Assembly: GCA_016212525.1 (NCBI GenBank)
Contig: JACRGD010000007.1
Span: 220,778-284,777 of the forward strand
DNA from: Microcaldota archaeon
Lineage (GTDB): Archaea; Micrarchaeota; Micrarchaeia; Anstonellales; Bilamarchaeaceae
Length of the DNA stretch: 64,000 nucleotides
Direction of reading: 5' to 3'
The position numbers were made by a program, and so were the translations under genes. Under the pieces are notes generated by a model. The model had not been told where the DNA came from, did no database searches, and was given only the letters and a program-made list of their open reading frames with translations. Position 1 is the first letter of the stretch. Every line of letters starts with the position of its first letter. Shown here in pieces: positions 1 through 9,424 of the stretch.

Positions 1-346
1 AAGACTGAATTTCCAGCTGGGAGAGTTTGGGGAAAATCAGACTAAATTGGGAATTTAGATCTTCCGCTCTAACAAGATCGGAACTCTGAGGGATTTCGAT
101 TTCAAGCCTATGACCAATAGCAGTATCAAAAGCCTTGACATCCGCAGAAAGACCATCTTCGTGGAGTTGTTGCGAAAGAGCAGTCGGATCGATTTTCTTA
201 TCGACGCTCAAGGTAAGCAGGGTACCTCCCTGAAAATCAACACCCAGCTTTATCTGAGGTATGAAAAAAAGAGAAATCGCAATCATAAGCAACGCGGGTA
301 TAGCAAAAATTCGGTAGTTGCCTTTGTAGATATTGGGAAGTTCCAT
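1..346 (-). CDS. secF: Protein-export membrane protein SecF, N-terminal part (runs off the window start)
   Basis: Not in the ORF track. Reverse-strand translation from ATG at 346: MELPNIYKGNYRIFAIPALLMIAISLFFIPQIKLGVDFQGGTLLTLSVDKK..., open to the window edge; N-terminal TM followed by the SecD/SecF GVDFxGGT motif. Confidence 0.85.
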   Translation of the reverse strand, partial: MELPNIYKGNYRIFAIPALLMIAISLFFIPQIKLGVDFQGGTLLTLSVDKKIDPTALSQQLHEDGLSADVKAFDTAIGHRLEIEIPQSSDLVRAEDLNSQFSLIFPKLSQLEIQS

Positions 347-459
347 ATAAATCAGCGTTAGAAATTGATACAAATCTTTACTTACAATTCTACACTAAAG
401 CATAAATACCATTTGGAAAAAGCAGAAATCCCTTTTATTTCATAGTCATGAGTCAAGTG

Positions 460-468
460 TTTAAAAAA
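460..468 (+). promoter_or_regulatory. TATA box of pyrG (leaderless-type spacing)
   Basis: TTTAAAAAA centred 26 nt upstream of the pyrG ATG (490). Confidence 0.5.
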
Positions 469-489
469 TGAATCCTGCAAATTAGTCCT

Positions 490-2091
490 ATGCAACAAAA
501 GACTCGTTTTATTGTGATCACTGGTTCAATAATGTCAGGCTTGGGCAAGGGAATTGTTTCATCAGCCATCTCAAAACTTCTCCAAGTGAGAAACTTCAAA
601 GTTGTTCCCATAAAATTCGACGGCTATCTAAATGTCGATTGCGGAACTATGAATCCATTTAGACATGGTGAAGTGTTCGTCTTAGAGGATGGAACAGAAG
701 TCGATATGGATTTTGGAACTTACGAGCGTTTTCTAAACCAGTCATTAAGCGGAAGATCATCGATAACCGGCGGAAAGCTTTTCCAGAGAATAATCGAGAG
801 AGAGCGAAAGGGCGAGTATCTAGGTAGAGACGTCCAGTTCGTGCCCCATCTAACAGACGAGATAAAAGACTGGGTACGAAATGTCGCCAAAGAATCCAAG
901 GCAGAAATCGTAATAATCGAAGTCGGCGGAACAGTGGGGGATCTTGAGAACGGCTATTTCCTTGAGGCCATGAGACAACTTAAGTTCGAAGAGGAGCATG
1001 TCTCATTCATACAGCTCACATACATACCCGCAGTAAATCCAGGCGAGCAAAAAACAAAGCCAACTCAGCATGCGACACGATTGCTCCAGAGCATCGGAAT
1101 CCAGCCAGACATAATTTTGTGCCGCGAGAGCGAACCGCTAAATGAGGAATCCAAAAAGAAGCTTGCGATTTATTGCAATGTTGCCGAAGAATGTGTATTC
1201 GATGACCCGAATCTGCATACGGTCTATGAACTGCCGCTGGTTCTTGAAAAGCAGAATTTCTATGAGCAGATAGCCAGGAAGCTGAAAATGCCCGAAGATC
1301 GAAAGCCCGAGCTCAAAGGCTGGGAAAAATTAGTACATAATATAGCGCATCCAAAAGAAAAGCCACTCAAAATTGCGATAGTCGGAAAATATACTGCAGT
1401 TAAAGATGCTTATGTGAGTGTCAAGGAAGCCCTTGTTCATGCTGCTGCTGCACAGAATGTAGGCCTTGAGATCGGATGGGTCGAAGCGAGCGATCTGGAA
1501 AAACTTTATGATGTTGCAGAGGCGCTCTCGCACTATGATGGAATTTTGGTTCCAGGCGGCTTTGGCGAGCGGGGAATCGAGGGTAAAATACGTGCAATCA
1601 AATTCGCACGGGAAAACAAAATTCCATTTATCGGATTGTGCCTTGGATTGCAGTTGATGGTTGTCGAATATGCAAGGCATGTTTGCGGACTAAAAGATGC
1701 CAATTCTACTGAATTCAACAAGACCACTACAAATCCAGTAGTAGACTTTTTACCAGAGCAAAAAAGGATATCACGCCTTGGAGGAACCATGAGACTGGGC
1801 GCGTATGAGTGCTCGCTCAAAAAAGGAACAGTCGCTCATAAGGCATATGGAAAAGACATGGTACTCGAGCGACACAGACACAGATACGAGATAAATCCAA
1901 GTTATGTTTCCCTGCTTTCTGAAAAAGGGTTAGTCATTTCCGGAATTCATCCGAAAAATGAGATAGTTGAGATCGCAGAATGGAAAGAAAGCTTTGGAGT
2001 CGCAACTCAGCCACACATTGAATTGACGAGCAGACTTGAGAACCCATCTCCATTGTTTGTCGAATTCATAAAAGCGGCAAGAAAGAAATAG
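490..2091 (+). CDS. pyrG: CTP synthase
   Basis: 533 aa; N-terminal synthetase domain (GSIMSGLGKGIVSSAISKLL) and C-terminal glutaminase (GGFGERGIEGKI, PFIGLCLGLQ, GIHPKNEI). Confidence 0.97.
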   Translation: MQQKTRFIVITGSIMSGLGKGIVSSAISKLLQVRNFKVVPIKFDGYLNVDCGTMNPFRHGEVFVLEDGTEVDMDFGTYERFLNQSLSGRSSITGGKLFQRIIERERKGEYLGRDVQFVPHLTDEIKDWVRNVAKESKAEIVIIEVGGTVGDLENGYFLEAMRQLKFEEEHVSFIQLTYIPAVNPGEQKTKPTQHATRLLQSIGIQPDIILCRESEPLNEESKKKLAIYCNVAEECVFDDPNLHTVYELPLVLEKQNFYEQIARKLKMPEDRKPELKGWEKLVHNIAHPKEKPLKIAIVGKYTAVKDAYVSVKEALVHAAAAQNVGLEIGWVEASDLEKLYDVAEALSHYDGILVPGGFGERGIEGKIRAIKFARENKIPFIGLCLGLQLMVVEYARHVCGLKDANSTEFNKTTTNPVVDFLPEQKRISRLGGTMRLGAYECSLKKGTVAHKAYGKDMVLERHRHRYEINPSYVSLLSEKGLVISGIHPKNEIVEIAEWKESFGVATQPHIELTSRLENPSPLFVEFIKAARKK

Positions 2092-2132
2092 ATCGAAAAT
2101 AGCCCACTAGTTTTATTATTTAATTTAATAGT

Positions 2133-3527
2133 TTATTCACCAGGCGGAAGTGAAATTCCTGCAGAGGTCTGAATTAGTCTAGCGGAGCGAATCGGAGCGC
2201 TTGAGAGTACATGATACATCGAAAGAGGAGCAGAAGACCGGCTCGCAGTTGAAGCATGCATCGAGCCTCCAATAGAACTGCTCAGAGCCAGGACAACCGC
2301 AGCTGCCTGGGCAGATATAGATAAAAGAGTATGAGGGCCAGTCGATCTGGATTTCGAACCATGAGAGCTGGAAGAATTTGATTTAGCCTTAGAATGAGAT
2401 TTAGAAGCGGAATGATGCAATGAAGTTCCAGAGGACAGAGATGCTGAGTCTGGGTTTGCAGCAAAGGAAGAAGATAACGAAACGGCCCCGGATTCTTCTT
2501 CAATAGAGGGAACTTGAGAAGTAGGTTGGGATGTAGAAATCGGAGATAAAACGGATAGCGAAATTGCCAAAGTGCCAAGAGCCTGATTGAAAGATAATTG
2601 AGGAATAGCGACCGGAACTACGCCGTATGATGGAAGTTCAAATTCTTCATCAGCCGGAACAGTAGACGATGGAAAACTAGCAAAGGGAAGAGAACCCAAG
2701 GTTAACGAATTTGAAGGATGAACCAGAGGAATAGAAACAACCGGTGAGGGTTCGGGTTCTTCGAGAGAAAGAGGAACAAAAGGAGATAATCCAGAGGAAG
2801 GAGTTTGAGAAAGTTGCAATAGGGGGAGGGGCAATGATGCAGGTAATGCGGGAGGAACGCAAAGAGAAACCGAGATAAGCCCGGATTCTTCAAATTCCAA
2901 ATCGGGCAGTTCTAGTTTTGCAAGAGAAGTTCCAGAAACTGCACTGGTCGAAGGAGCCATGGATCCCGGACAAAACAGAGGACCATGATGGGTCGGAGAT
3001 GAATGATCCAACTCTAAATTAGCAGAATGCGATGAAGAAGACCTAACACGAAGACGATCAGGTACAGGTGCCATTGCGGAGATGGGATGAGATAAGTTCG
3101 CAAAGAAAGGATTCCGATCGATAAGAGATAACGGATCTATATGAACAAGAACTTTTCCACTTAGGCGGTAATAGTTCCAGCGAGCCCCGGTAACTGCAGT
3201 TTCATTACTAAATCCAGAACGAGAACGCCAACGGGGAGTTTTTGTCCATCCATAGCCATTCTGGAGGCTGCGACCACTAACGAAAGTACGAGGACCGCTA
3301 TAGACAGTGAATCCGAAATGTCCAAAATGACCAGAGCCAGAAAACGATTCGAAAGAAGTAGTTGAATCCGAGACAACATGGGTCTCGTGCGACTTTACAA
3401 TGCTCTCGGTAAGAGCAGTAGATCGAGGGATTTTTGTAATACTATGAGTAACCTGAGCATGGATAGGAGTAGGAGTTGTAGAGAGTGAAGCACACAAAAC
3501 CAAAGTTCTAAGATTAAGCGGTCTCAT
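2133..3527 (-). CDS. Hypothetical secreted Ser/Pro-rich low-complexity protein
   Basis: 464 aa; N-terminal signal-peptide-like segment ending HAQ, then Ser/Pro/Leu-rich sequence; no recognised family. Confidence 0.6.
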   Translation of the reverse strand: MRPLNLRTLVLCASLSTTPTPIHAQVTHSITKIPRSTALTESIVKSHETHVVSDSTTSFESFSGSGHFGHFGFTVYSGPRTFVSGRSLQNGYGWTKTPRWRSRSGFSNETAVTGARWNYYRLSGKVLVHIDPLSLIDRNPFFANLSHPISAMAPVPDRLRVRSSSSHSANLELDHSSPTHHGPLFCPGSMAPSTSAVSGTSLAKLELPDLEFEESGLISVSLCVPPALPASLPLPLLQLSQTPSSGLSPFVPLSLEEPEPSPVVSIPLVHPSNSLTLGSLPFASFPSSTVPADEEFELPSYGVVPVAIPQLSFNQALGTLAISLSVLSPISTSQPTSQVPSIEEESGAVSLSSSFAANPDSASLSSGTSLHHSASKSHSKAKSNSSSSHGSKSRSTGPHTLLSISAQAAAVVLALSSSIGGSMHASTASRSSAPLSMYHVLSSAPIRSARLIQTSAGISLPPGE

Positions 3528-3588
3528 TTACATCAGATAAATAGCCGTTTTCTATATAAATCTATCGAACGGCAGTACGTTTCCTGTC

Positions 3589-4923
3589 TTATTTTTGAGC
3601 TCCTGGTGGATTTCGTTTTAGGAATTCGCCCACAGCCACGAGGAACTCGTTTATCTTATCTTTTGGGATTCCAGCCCCGGCCGCGATCTTATGCCCGCCA
3701 CCAAAACCACCAACGGACCTAGAGGTCTCGCCAAGCAATGCCCCAAGATTAAGACCCTCATCAACAAGGTACCGTGGCGATCGGCCGGAGATTTTGATCG
3801 AACCATCCTCTGCAAGTGCAAGGCCGAAAATAGGTTTTGTCCAGTCCTGCCGCAGAACCATACCGCAAACGATTCCAACGATCCCTTCATCGACAATTCC
3901 ACGGGCATCAAGGAAGTAAAACGGCCCCAGATCCTGAACCTTTGTTGAAGCGTACATTATTCCCTCGCGCAGAGTCTTCTTATGATAAAGAAGCAACTCG
4001 TGAGCCAAAGGATAACTCGATTCATCTTTGAGGCAAACACGAACTCCCAGCTCGCCCTTGCCATGTCTGCCACAGGCATTAAGCAGAGTGCTAAAATCAT
4101 TAGCCTCATACGTCTCGTTTAGAGGATTGTTGGGAAACACATAATTTTCACCAATCAGAGGCTTTTTGCGAAGTTGAACCGGACTAAGCAAAGATTCGAT
4201 AGCAGAAACAAGGCGACGTTTATCATTCGATTCAAGACGACCATATGACAACGGAGCGCCGTCTTTCTCAAATGGAATATTTTGGCGCAGGAGGAATTCC
4301 CTTGCCTTCTCTTCTGAGTATGCCAAGCCGGGCAGGATCGGATCGTCCGCAAACGCAAGGAATTGTATCAGAGCCCGTGAATAGCGACCGTAGAATCGCA
4401 AGTCGTTTTCAATCTTAATCCGAGACTGGGCAATACCGTCAGAAAGGATTTTCCGATTGAACCCAACCAACGGGTGTTGCATATCGCCCACCGCGCCAAC
4501 GATGGCCAATTCGACATTTTGGCCAAAAACACAATATGCAACTCCAGCTGCACTAATCTCGAAACTGCCATCGATCCCGTGCAGGAGAGGATTGACCTGG
4601 AATTTTTCGACGCCCTGGATCTGGTGATGATCAATTACCAGAACATCCCGAAGCTCGTTGACACGTTTGTTGCCCGAGCCCAGATCGACAAAAATCACTT
4701 CCTTTTCACATAAGATCTGATCAATAACCTGATCATCGAGCTTTTTGACGCAGAGCGAGCGGGCTTTTTTGCCAACGGACTTTAGGGCGCCGATAGCGAT
4801 TGAGCCGGAACTAATCCCATCGGCATCGTAGTGATGGACAACTAAAGGATCAAAAAAAGAGTACGCAAGGCGCTTGCCTTCTTTGGCACTTTCCAAAAAT
4901 GCAGATTCATCACGTGCAATCAT
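3589..4923 (-). CDS. DHH/DHHA1-family phosphoesterase (archaeal RecJ-like)
   Basis: 444 aa; VVHHYDADGISSG, VIDHHQ and C-terminal GGFGGGHKIAAGAGIP (DHHA1 GGGH) motifs. Confidence 0.9.
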   Translation of the reverse strand: MIARDESAFLESAKEGKRLAYSFFDPLVVHHYDADGISSGSIAIGALKSVGKKARSLCVKKLDDQVIDQILCEKEVIFVDLGSGNKRVNELRDVLVIDHHQIQGVEKFQVNPLLHGIDGSFEISAAGVAYCVFGQNVELAIVGAVGDMQHPLVGFNRKILSDGIAQSRIKIENDLRFYGRYSRALIQFLAFADDPILPGLAYSEEKAREFLLRQNIPFEKDGAPLSYGRLESNDKRRLVSAIESLLSPVQLRKKPLIGENYVFPNNPLNETYEANDFSTLLNACGRHGKGELGVRVCLKDESSYPLAHELLLYHKKTLREGIMYASTKVQDLGPFYFLDARGIVDEGIVGIVCGMVLRQDWTKPIFGLALAEDGSIKISGRSPRYLVDEGLNLGALLGETSRSVGGFGGGHKIAAGAGIPKDKINEFLVAVGEFLKRNPPGAQK

Positions 4924-4990
4924 AATAAACTAGTTATTTAATAGAACAAAGAATTTATTTGACAATTGGAACTGAACTGAGAGAGTAGGA

Positions 4991-5292
4991 TCAGAACGAA
5001 TTATCCAGATCGAAATTAGATTGAATCAATTTGAGCAAATCGGAATCAGAAATCAGACGCGTTTTTATGATCCTAACCTTTTTTACAGAAGCAGAATAAT
5101 TACCAGTTATTTCGAAAACAACCATGCCAAAATTTCCCTTTTGATCGTTAATTAGCCTGAAGTAATAATTAACATAGGGCCAGAGATCAATTGCTTTAAA
5201 AAAAGCATATTTTCGGGTTTTGGATTTGATGGATTAGAAGCATAGAAAGCAGAGTAAGTATCTTCCAAAATTTTGAGTGAAAAGAGTGCCAT
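4991..5292 (-). pseudogene. Small ORF split by a -1 frame change at a T7 run (frameshifted gene or programmed -1 frameshift)
   Basis: Frame 0 from ATG at 5292: MALFSLKILEDTYSAFYASNPSNPKPENMLFL...; -1 frame continues ...FFKAIDLWPYVNYYFRLINDQKGNFGMVVFEITGNYSASVKKVRIIKTRLISDSDLLKLIQSNFDLDNSF to TGA at 4991. Switch at minus-strand CTTTTTTTAAAG (5194-5205). Confidence 0.45.
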
Positions 5293-5345
5293 CAGTCATA
5301 CATTGGAAAAGTAAGGATTAAAACAGAGTTCGTAGTTCTCTTTTT

Positions 5346-5876
5346 ATGGCACAGGAAATACTCGCAAACTTTGTTCTGGGTTTGGTAAGAATTCTAATTG
5401 CAATGGTTTTTTCGGCATTTACAATTTACTCTTCACTAAAGCTGTTCGACAGTCTCACAAAAGGAATTGAAGAATGGGAAGAGATAAAAAAAGGCAATCT
5501 CTCAGTAGGAGTTTTCTTTGTCGCAATAGTAGTATCCGTATTCATGATCATGCTTCCGCGTATAGACATGCTACTAGTACTGGTTGCAGATCAGTACACA
5601 AACGGAATCAGTGCAGCGGTGATTTTGTTTGTCGGATTATTAAATTTCCTGCTCACGCTAGGAATTTCAACCTTTTTGATTTTCATCTCTTTGACATTAG
5701 TTGATCGATTGACGCCAACGCTTGATGAACTTGCAGAACTCAAAAGAGGAAATGTTGCAGTTGGAATAGTTCTGGCAATTACTCTGGTGCTAATGACAAT
5801 TGCAATGAAAGATCAAGTACTCAATACATTTGATTTGTTTAGTCTGCTTGGCCCGATAATTAGAAACGTAGCATAA
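5346..5876 (+). CDS. DUF350-like integral membrane protein (two internally repeated halves)
   Basis: 176 aa; two copies of [TM - LFDxLTxGIEEWEEIKKGNLSVGVFFVAI] / [LVDRLTPTLDELAELKRGNVAVGIVLAI]. Confidence 0.7.
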   Translation: MAQEILANFVLGLVRILIAMVFSAFTIYSSLKLFDSLTKGIEEWEEIKKGNLSVGVFFVAIVVSVFMIMLPRIDMLLVLVADQYTNGISAAVILFVGLLNFLLTLGISTFLIFISLTLVDRLTPTLDELAELKRGNVAVGIVLAITLVLMTIAMKDQVLNTFDLFSLLGPIIRNVA

Positions 5877-5886
5877 CCAGGAAGTA

Positions 5887-7455
5887 CTAGATAGAAAGCC
5901 GGGCAGCGACAGAACGGGCATCTGATGCGTCAGCAGACATTTTTGTCGCATTTCCGCGATAGAACTGATAAAGACTGGCCAGACCAGATAGTTTGAAATC
6001 CAAAAGCACAAGATCAGAAACTTTCTTTGAACCATCAGGAAATGAATGAGAGAGCCATATGAGCGCACATCCGCGATTGACAGTATTTTTCCAAAAACCA
6101 TTGGCAAGTTTGTTAAGCTGCCATGGATAAATTTTTTGGCCATCGAATCGAGCGTTTCGGACCTGTATTAAAATTTCCCGGTGCGAATAGGCAAATCCGC
6201 AGCAAACTTCCACAAGGTATACTGAATTTCCTCCAGCAGCATAAAGACCACTAAGTCCAGTTTCCCTAAAATCAGCAGTAACGATTTCACATGGGTCTTT
6301 AGGAACACCATCCACACTGCGTTTATGAAGCATCCATTTGAATGCGACAGCTTTAGTCGAATCTGGATCCCAGAAATCGTTTCCTACATGCGAGTCTATT
6401 TCCCAAGGATATATTCGGTCATTCATAAACCGATTGTTTTGAGCGTGTTTAGCTGCATCATCAAGGGAGTATGCATATCCTGCGGCAACAAGAATCCGAT
6501 TTAGATTTCGATCATAGCGCTGCAAAAGCGGACCCAAACCCAACTCATCAAAATGGGCAGTGGTAATTTGAACGGGTTTGATTTGTTTAACCGTTAGAAT
6601 ATGGTCGACTGAATCTTTGCAAAATCTACGCTCCTTGAGATATGGTGCTCTTCTGCGAATTACTTCATCGACAGCCTCAGAAGGTTTTGGTTTTTTGATA
6701 TATCCATTTTTGTAGAGTGCCAGTACAAAAGAACCCTTGTATTTAGCTGCAACCATGCCCGCAAGACCATGAATTCGAAAGTCATCCTTGTCTAATTCAA
6801 CTGCAGACTTACCGGTTTTATACATAATCCATCCCAATGCAGCGCGGACCATCGCTCGATCATCCCAAAAAGAGTTGCTTACTTTAGTTAGTTCCCAGGG
6901 ATATGCTTTTTCATCCGAAAAAGTAGCAGCTTTGAAGTGTTTCTTTATATCAGAGCCAGAATAGGCAAAGCCTGCTTCAACAAGCGCACCATAAATCGAA
7001 CCGGCAGCTGCAACCATACCTTCCAAATGATTAGCCTCAACCGACTCAGTAGTTACCCTTCGAGGGTCATTTCCGTTTTCAGCAACCAGTCGAGTTACAA
7101 CTGCAACCAAAAGTGCGGGTTTCTTACCCCAGGCTATGCGTTCCTTAACTTCGATGCAACCGGAAGAAAGAAGAGCAGCCGGACCGACAGCTGGATCAGA
7201 AAATGATTTTCGCGCAGCGCTCCTTGCCCTTTTGATCCCACCACCCATACCAAGAATCGCAATGCCTTTAGGAGTTAAGCGATACTCACCGTGTGAAATC
7301 GCCAATGCAGAAACCCACGAACCTTTAGAGGCTGTATTGGCATCGATTAGAGGAAGGTTTGTCGGTTTTGGTTTGGAAATAGGAGTATCTATCGAAGGGA
7401 GTCCCCTGGAGTCTATTGCCTTACGAATAAAAGGATAATAAACAGTTGCTGCCAC
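5887..7455 (-). CDS. Hypothetical tandem-repeat protein (YPWEL...NxFWD...DFxxxGLxGL...GFAYS modules)
   Basis: 522 aa; repeated motifs AYPWELTKVSNSFWDD, IYPWEIDSHVGNDFWDP, IYPWQLNKLANGFWKN; AGFAYS, AGYAYS, CGFAYS; DFRIHGLAGM, DFRETGLSGLY, DFKLSGLASLY. Confidence 0.75.
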   Translation of the reverse strand: MAATVYYPFIRKAIDSRGLPSIDTPISKPKPTNLPLIDANTASKGSWVSALAISHGEYRLTPKGIAILGMGGGIKRARSAARKSFSDPAVGPAALLSSGCIEVKERIAWGKKPALLVAVVTRLVAENGNDPRRVTTESVEANHLEGMVAAAGSIYGALVEAGFAYSGSDIKKHFKAATFSDEKAYPWELTKVSNSFWDDRAMVRAALGWIMYKTGKSAVELDKDDFRIHGLAGMVAAKYKGSFVLALYKNGYIKKPKPSEAVDEVIRRRAPYLKERRFCKDSVDHILTVKQIKPVQITTAHFDELGLGPLLQRYDRNLNRILVAAGYAYSLDDAAKHAQNNRFMNDRIYPWEIDSHVGNDFWDPDSTKAVAFKWMLHKRSVDGVPKDPCEIVTADFRETGLSGLYAAGGNSVYLVEVCCGFAYSHREILIQVRNARFDGQKIYPWQLNKLANGFWKNTVNRGCALIWLSHSFPDGSKKVSDLVLLDFKLSGLASLYQFYRGNATKMSADASDARSVAARLSI

Positions 7456-7542
7456 GCTAAAACATTATCTTTAGTGCCGTTTTTATTTTCTCCGTTTTAT
7501 CTATTAATCATTAGTCAAAAGACAGACAGTATTTCTTAAGAA

Positions 7543-8991
7543 GTGACGAACATGAACATTCCAAAATCGAACTTTTCAGAATGGTACAACTCAATAACTA
7601 AAGATGCGCAGCTATGCGACATCAGATATGGCATCAAGGGATTTGTAGTCTTTATGCCATGGGCAGTAATGTCGATGAATAGGATGTACGCGATGTATGA
7701 AGATGCGCTCGAGCGACGCGATCATTTGCCAGCACTATTTCCAGCACTGATCCCCGAGTCATATCTGACGCGGGAAAGCGATCATGTCAAGGGTTTTGTT
7801 CCTGAAGTCTTTTGGGTAACAGAAGCAGGATTAAACAAGACTGAAGAGCGCTATGCCATGCGACCAACTTCTGAGACGGCAATGTATTCTATGTATTCAC
7901 TTTGGATTCATGGAACTCGGGATCTGCCACTTAAGATTTATCAGCGCTGTCAGGTCTGGCGATACGAAACCAAGGCAACTAAACCATTCATCCGATCGCG
8001 TGAGTTCCATTGGATCGAAGCCCACAACTGCTTCGCAACCCGCGAGCAGGCCATGGCGCAGGTCTATGAAGATATGGAGATGGCCCAAGAAATCATCCAT
8101 GGAAAATTCTGCATTCCGTTTATTTTCTTTAAGAGACCGCAGTGGGACAAATTTGCTGGAGCAGAAAACACATTTGCAGCTGACTCGTTAATGCCAGATG
8201 GAAGAACATTACAACTTCCCTCAACTCACATGCTCGGCCAGCATTTCTCCAAAGCATTTGACATCAAATATACCGATGAAGCGGGCAAATCAGAATACGT
8301 TTGGCAGACATGCTATGGCCCAGCTATTTCGAGAATTTATGCAGCCCTCATTGCCACACACGGAGATGATAAAGGACTGGTCTTGCCAGTTCGGCTGGCT
8401 CCGACTCAGGTCGTGATAGTCCCGATTCTCAAGGAAGAAACCAAAGCAAAGGTCTTGGAAAAGTGCAAAGAGATCAAGAAAGCACTTGAATGCTGCTTTG
8501 TAGTCAAGATCGATGATTCTGATAAAACTCCAGGCTTCAAATTCAATGAATGGGAGATGAAAGGAGTTCCGATTCGAATTGAACTTGGCATGCGGGATAT
8601 CGATGCTGGGATTGCAGTCGTAGCGAGACGGGATACGGGCGAGAAGATGAAGATCCCATTTGCTGAATTAGATGCAAAACTGGATGAAATCGCTCAAGCT
8701 ATCGATAAGAATCTCCTTTCAAAGGCGGACACATGGTTTGCCACACGACTTTCAAGTGCAACTAAAATGGATGAACTAAATGACATATTGGAAAAGAATC
8801 CTGGCTTTGTAAAAGTTCCATTTTGCACTGATGAAATGCAGGGCGAGAAATGCGCTGATCTGATTAAGGAGAAATGTCAGGCAAACGTTCGCGGATCTAA
8901 GTTTGGAAGCGACGAAGTTCCAAAGAGCGAGAAGTGCATTAGCTGTGGAGCTCATGCAACGATCTATCTGTATGCGGCGAGACAATACTGA
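7543..8991 (+). CDS. proS: Prolyl-tRNA synthetase (archaeal/eukaryal type)
   Basis: 482 aa; class II motifs RPTSETAMY, KPFIRSREFHWIEAHNCFAT, C-terminal zinc-type domain CxxxxxCxxC...YLYAARQY. Confidence 0.97.
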   Translation: MTNMNIPKSNFSEWYNSITKDAQLCDIRYGIKGFVVFMPWAVMSMNRMYAMYEDALERRDHLPALFPALIPESYLTRESDHVKGFVPEVFWVTEAGLNKTEERYAMRPTSETAMYSMYSLWIHGTRDLPLKIYQRCQVWRYETKATKPFIRSREFHWIEAHNCFATREQAMAQVYEDMEMAQEIIHGKFCIPFIFFKRPQWDKFAGAENTFAADSLMPDGRTLQLPSTHMLGQHFSKAFDIKYTDEAGKSEYVWQTCYGPAISRIYAALIATHGDDKGLVLPVRLAPTQVVIVPILKEETKAKVLEKCKEIKKALECCFVVKIDDSDKTPGFKFNEWEMKGVPIRIELGMRDIDAGIAVVARRDTGEKMKIPFAELDAKLDEIAQAIDKNLLSKADTWFATRLSSATKMDELNDILEKNPGFVKVPFCTDEMQGEKCADLIKEKCQANVRGSKFGSDEVPKSEKCISCGAHATIYLYAARQY

Positions 8992-8996
8992 TCATC

Positions 8997-9418
8997 ATGA
9001 CAGTTACTAAGATCAGAATTCTCCTAACAGGTGGAACGATTGACGATCGCCATCCAGATCCGATTCAAGACCAGAAACATATATTCCAAGAATGCTCAAA
9101 GAAGCAAGAGTCACGATCCCAGTAACAGTCGAATCGATTTGTCAGAAAGATAGCAGACAAATAACTGAAGAAGACCGAAAGAAGCTCGTCCAAGCGTGCA
9201 GGAATGCTCCAGAAAAATCGATAATCATAACTCACGGAACGTTTACGATGGCAGAGACGGCCAGATACCTCGGGGAGAAAATCAAAAATAAAACAGTTGT
9301 ACTAACAGGTTCTATGATTCCATTTATAGATCCGAACTCGGATGCGATGTTTAACCTGGGCTCAGATGTTGAAAAAGACCTTGAAACAGGAACATTCATT
9401 GAGGTGAAAGAGGACTAA
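8997..9418 (+). pseudogene. Asparaginase-domain protein remnant with a -1 frame change and apparently truncated C-terminus
   Basis: Frame 8997: MTVTKIRILLTGGTIDDRHPDPIQDQKH...; continuation in frame 9092: ...MLKEARVTIPVTVESICQKDS...IIITHGTFTMAETARYLG..KTVVLTGSMIPFIDPNSDAMFNLG. TGGTI, THGT and LTGSM motifs lie in two frames. Confidence 0.6.
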
Positions 9419-9424
9419 GTTAGA

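Noticed and set aside
110-361. 83-aa plus-strand ORF in the track
   Set aside because: Antisense to the clear SecF N-terminus (1-346, minus).
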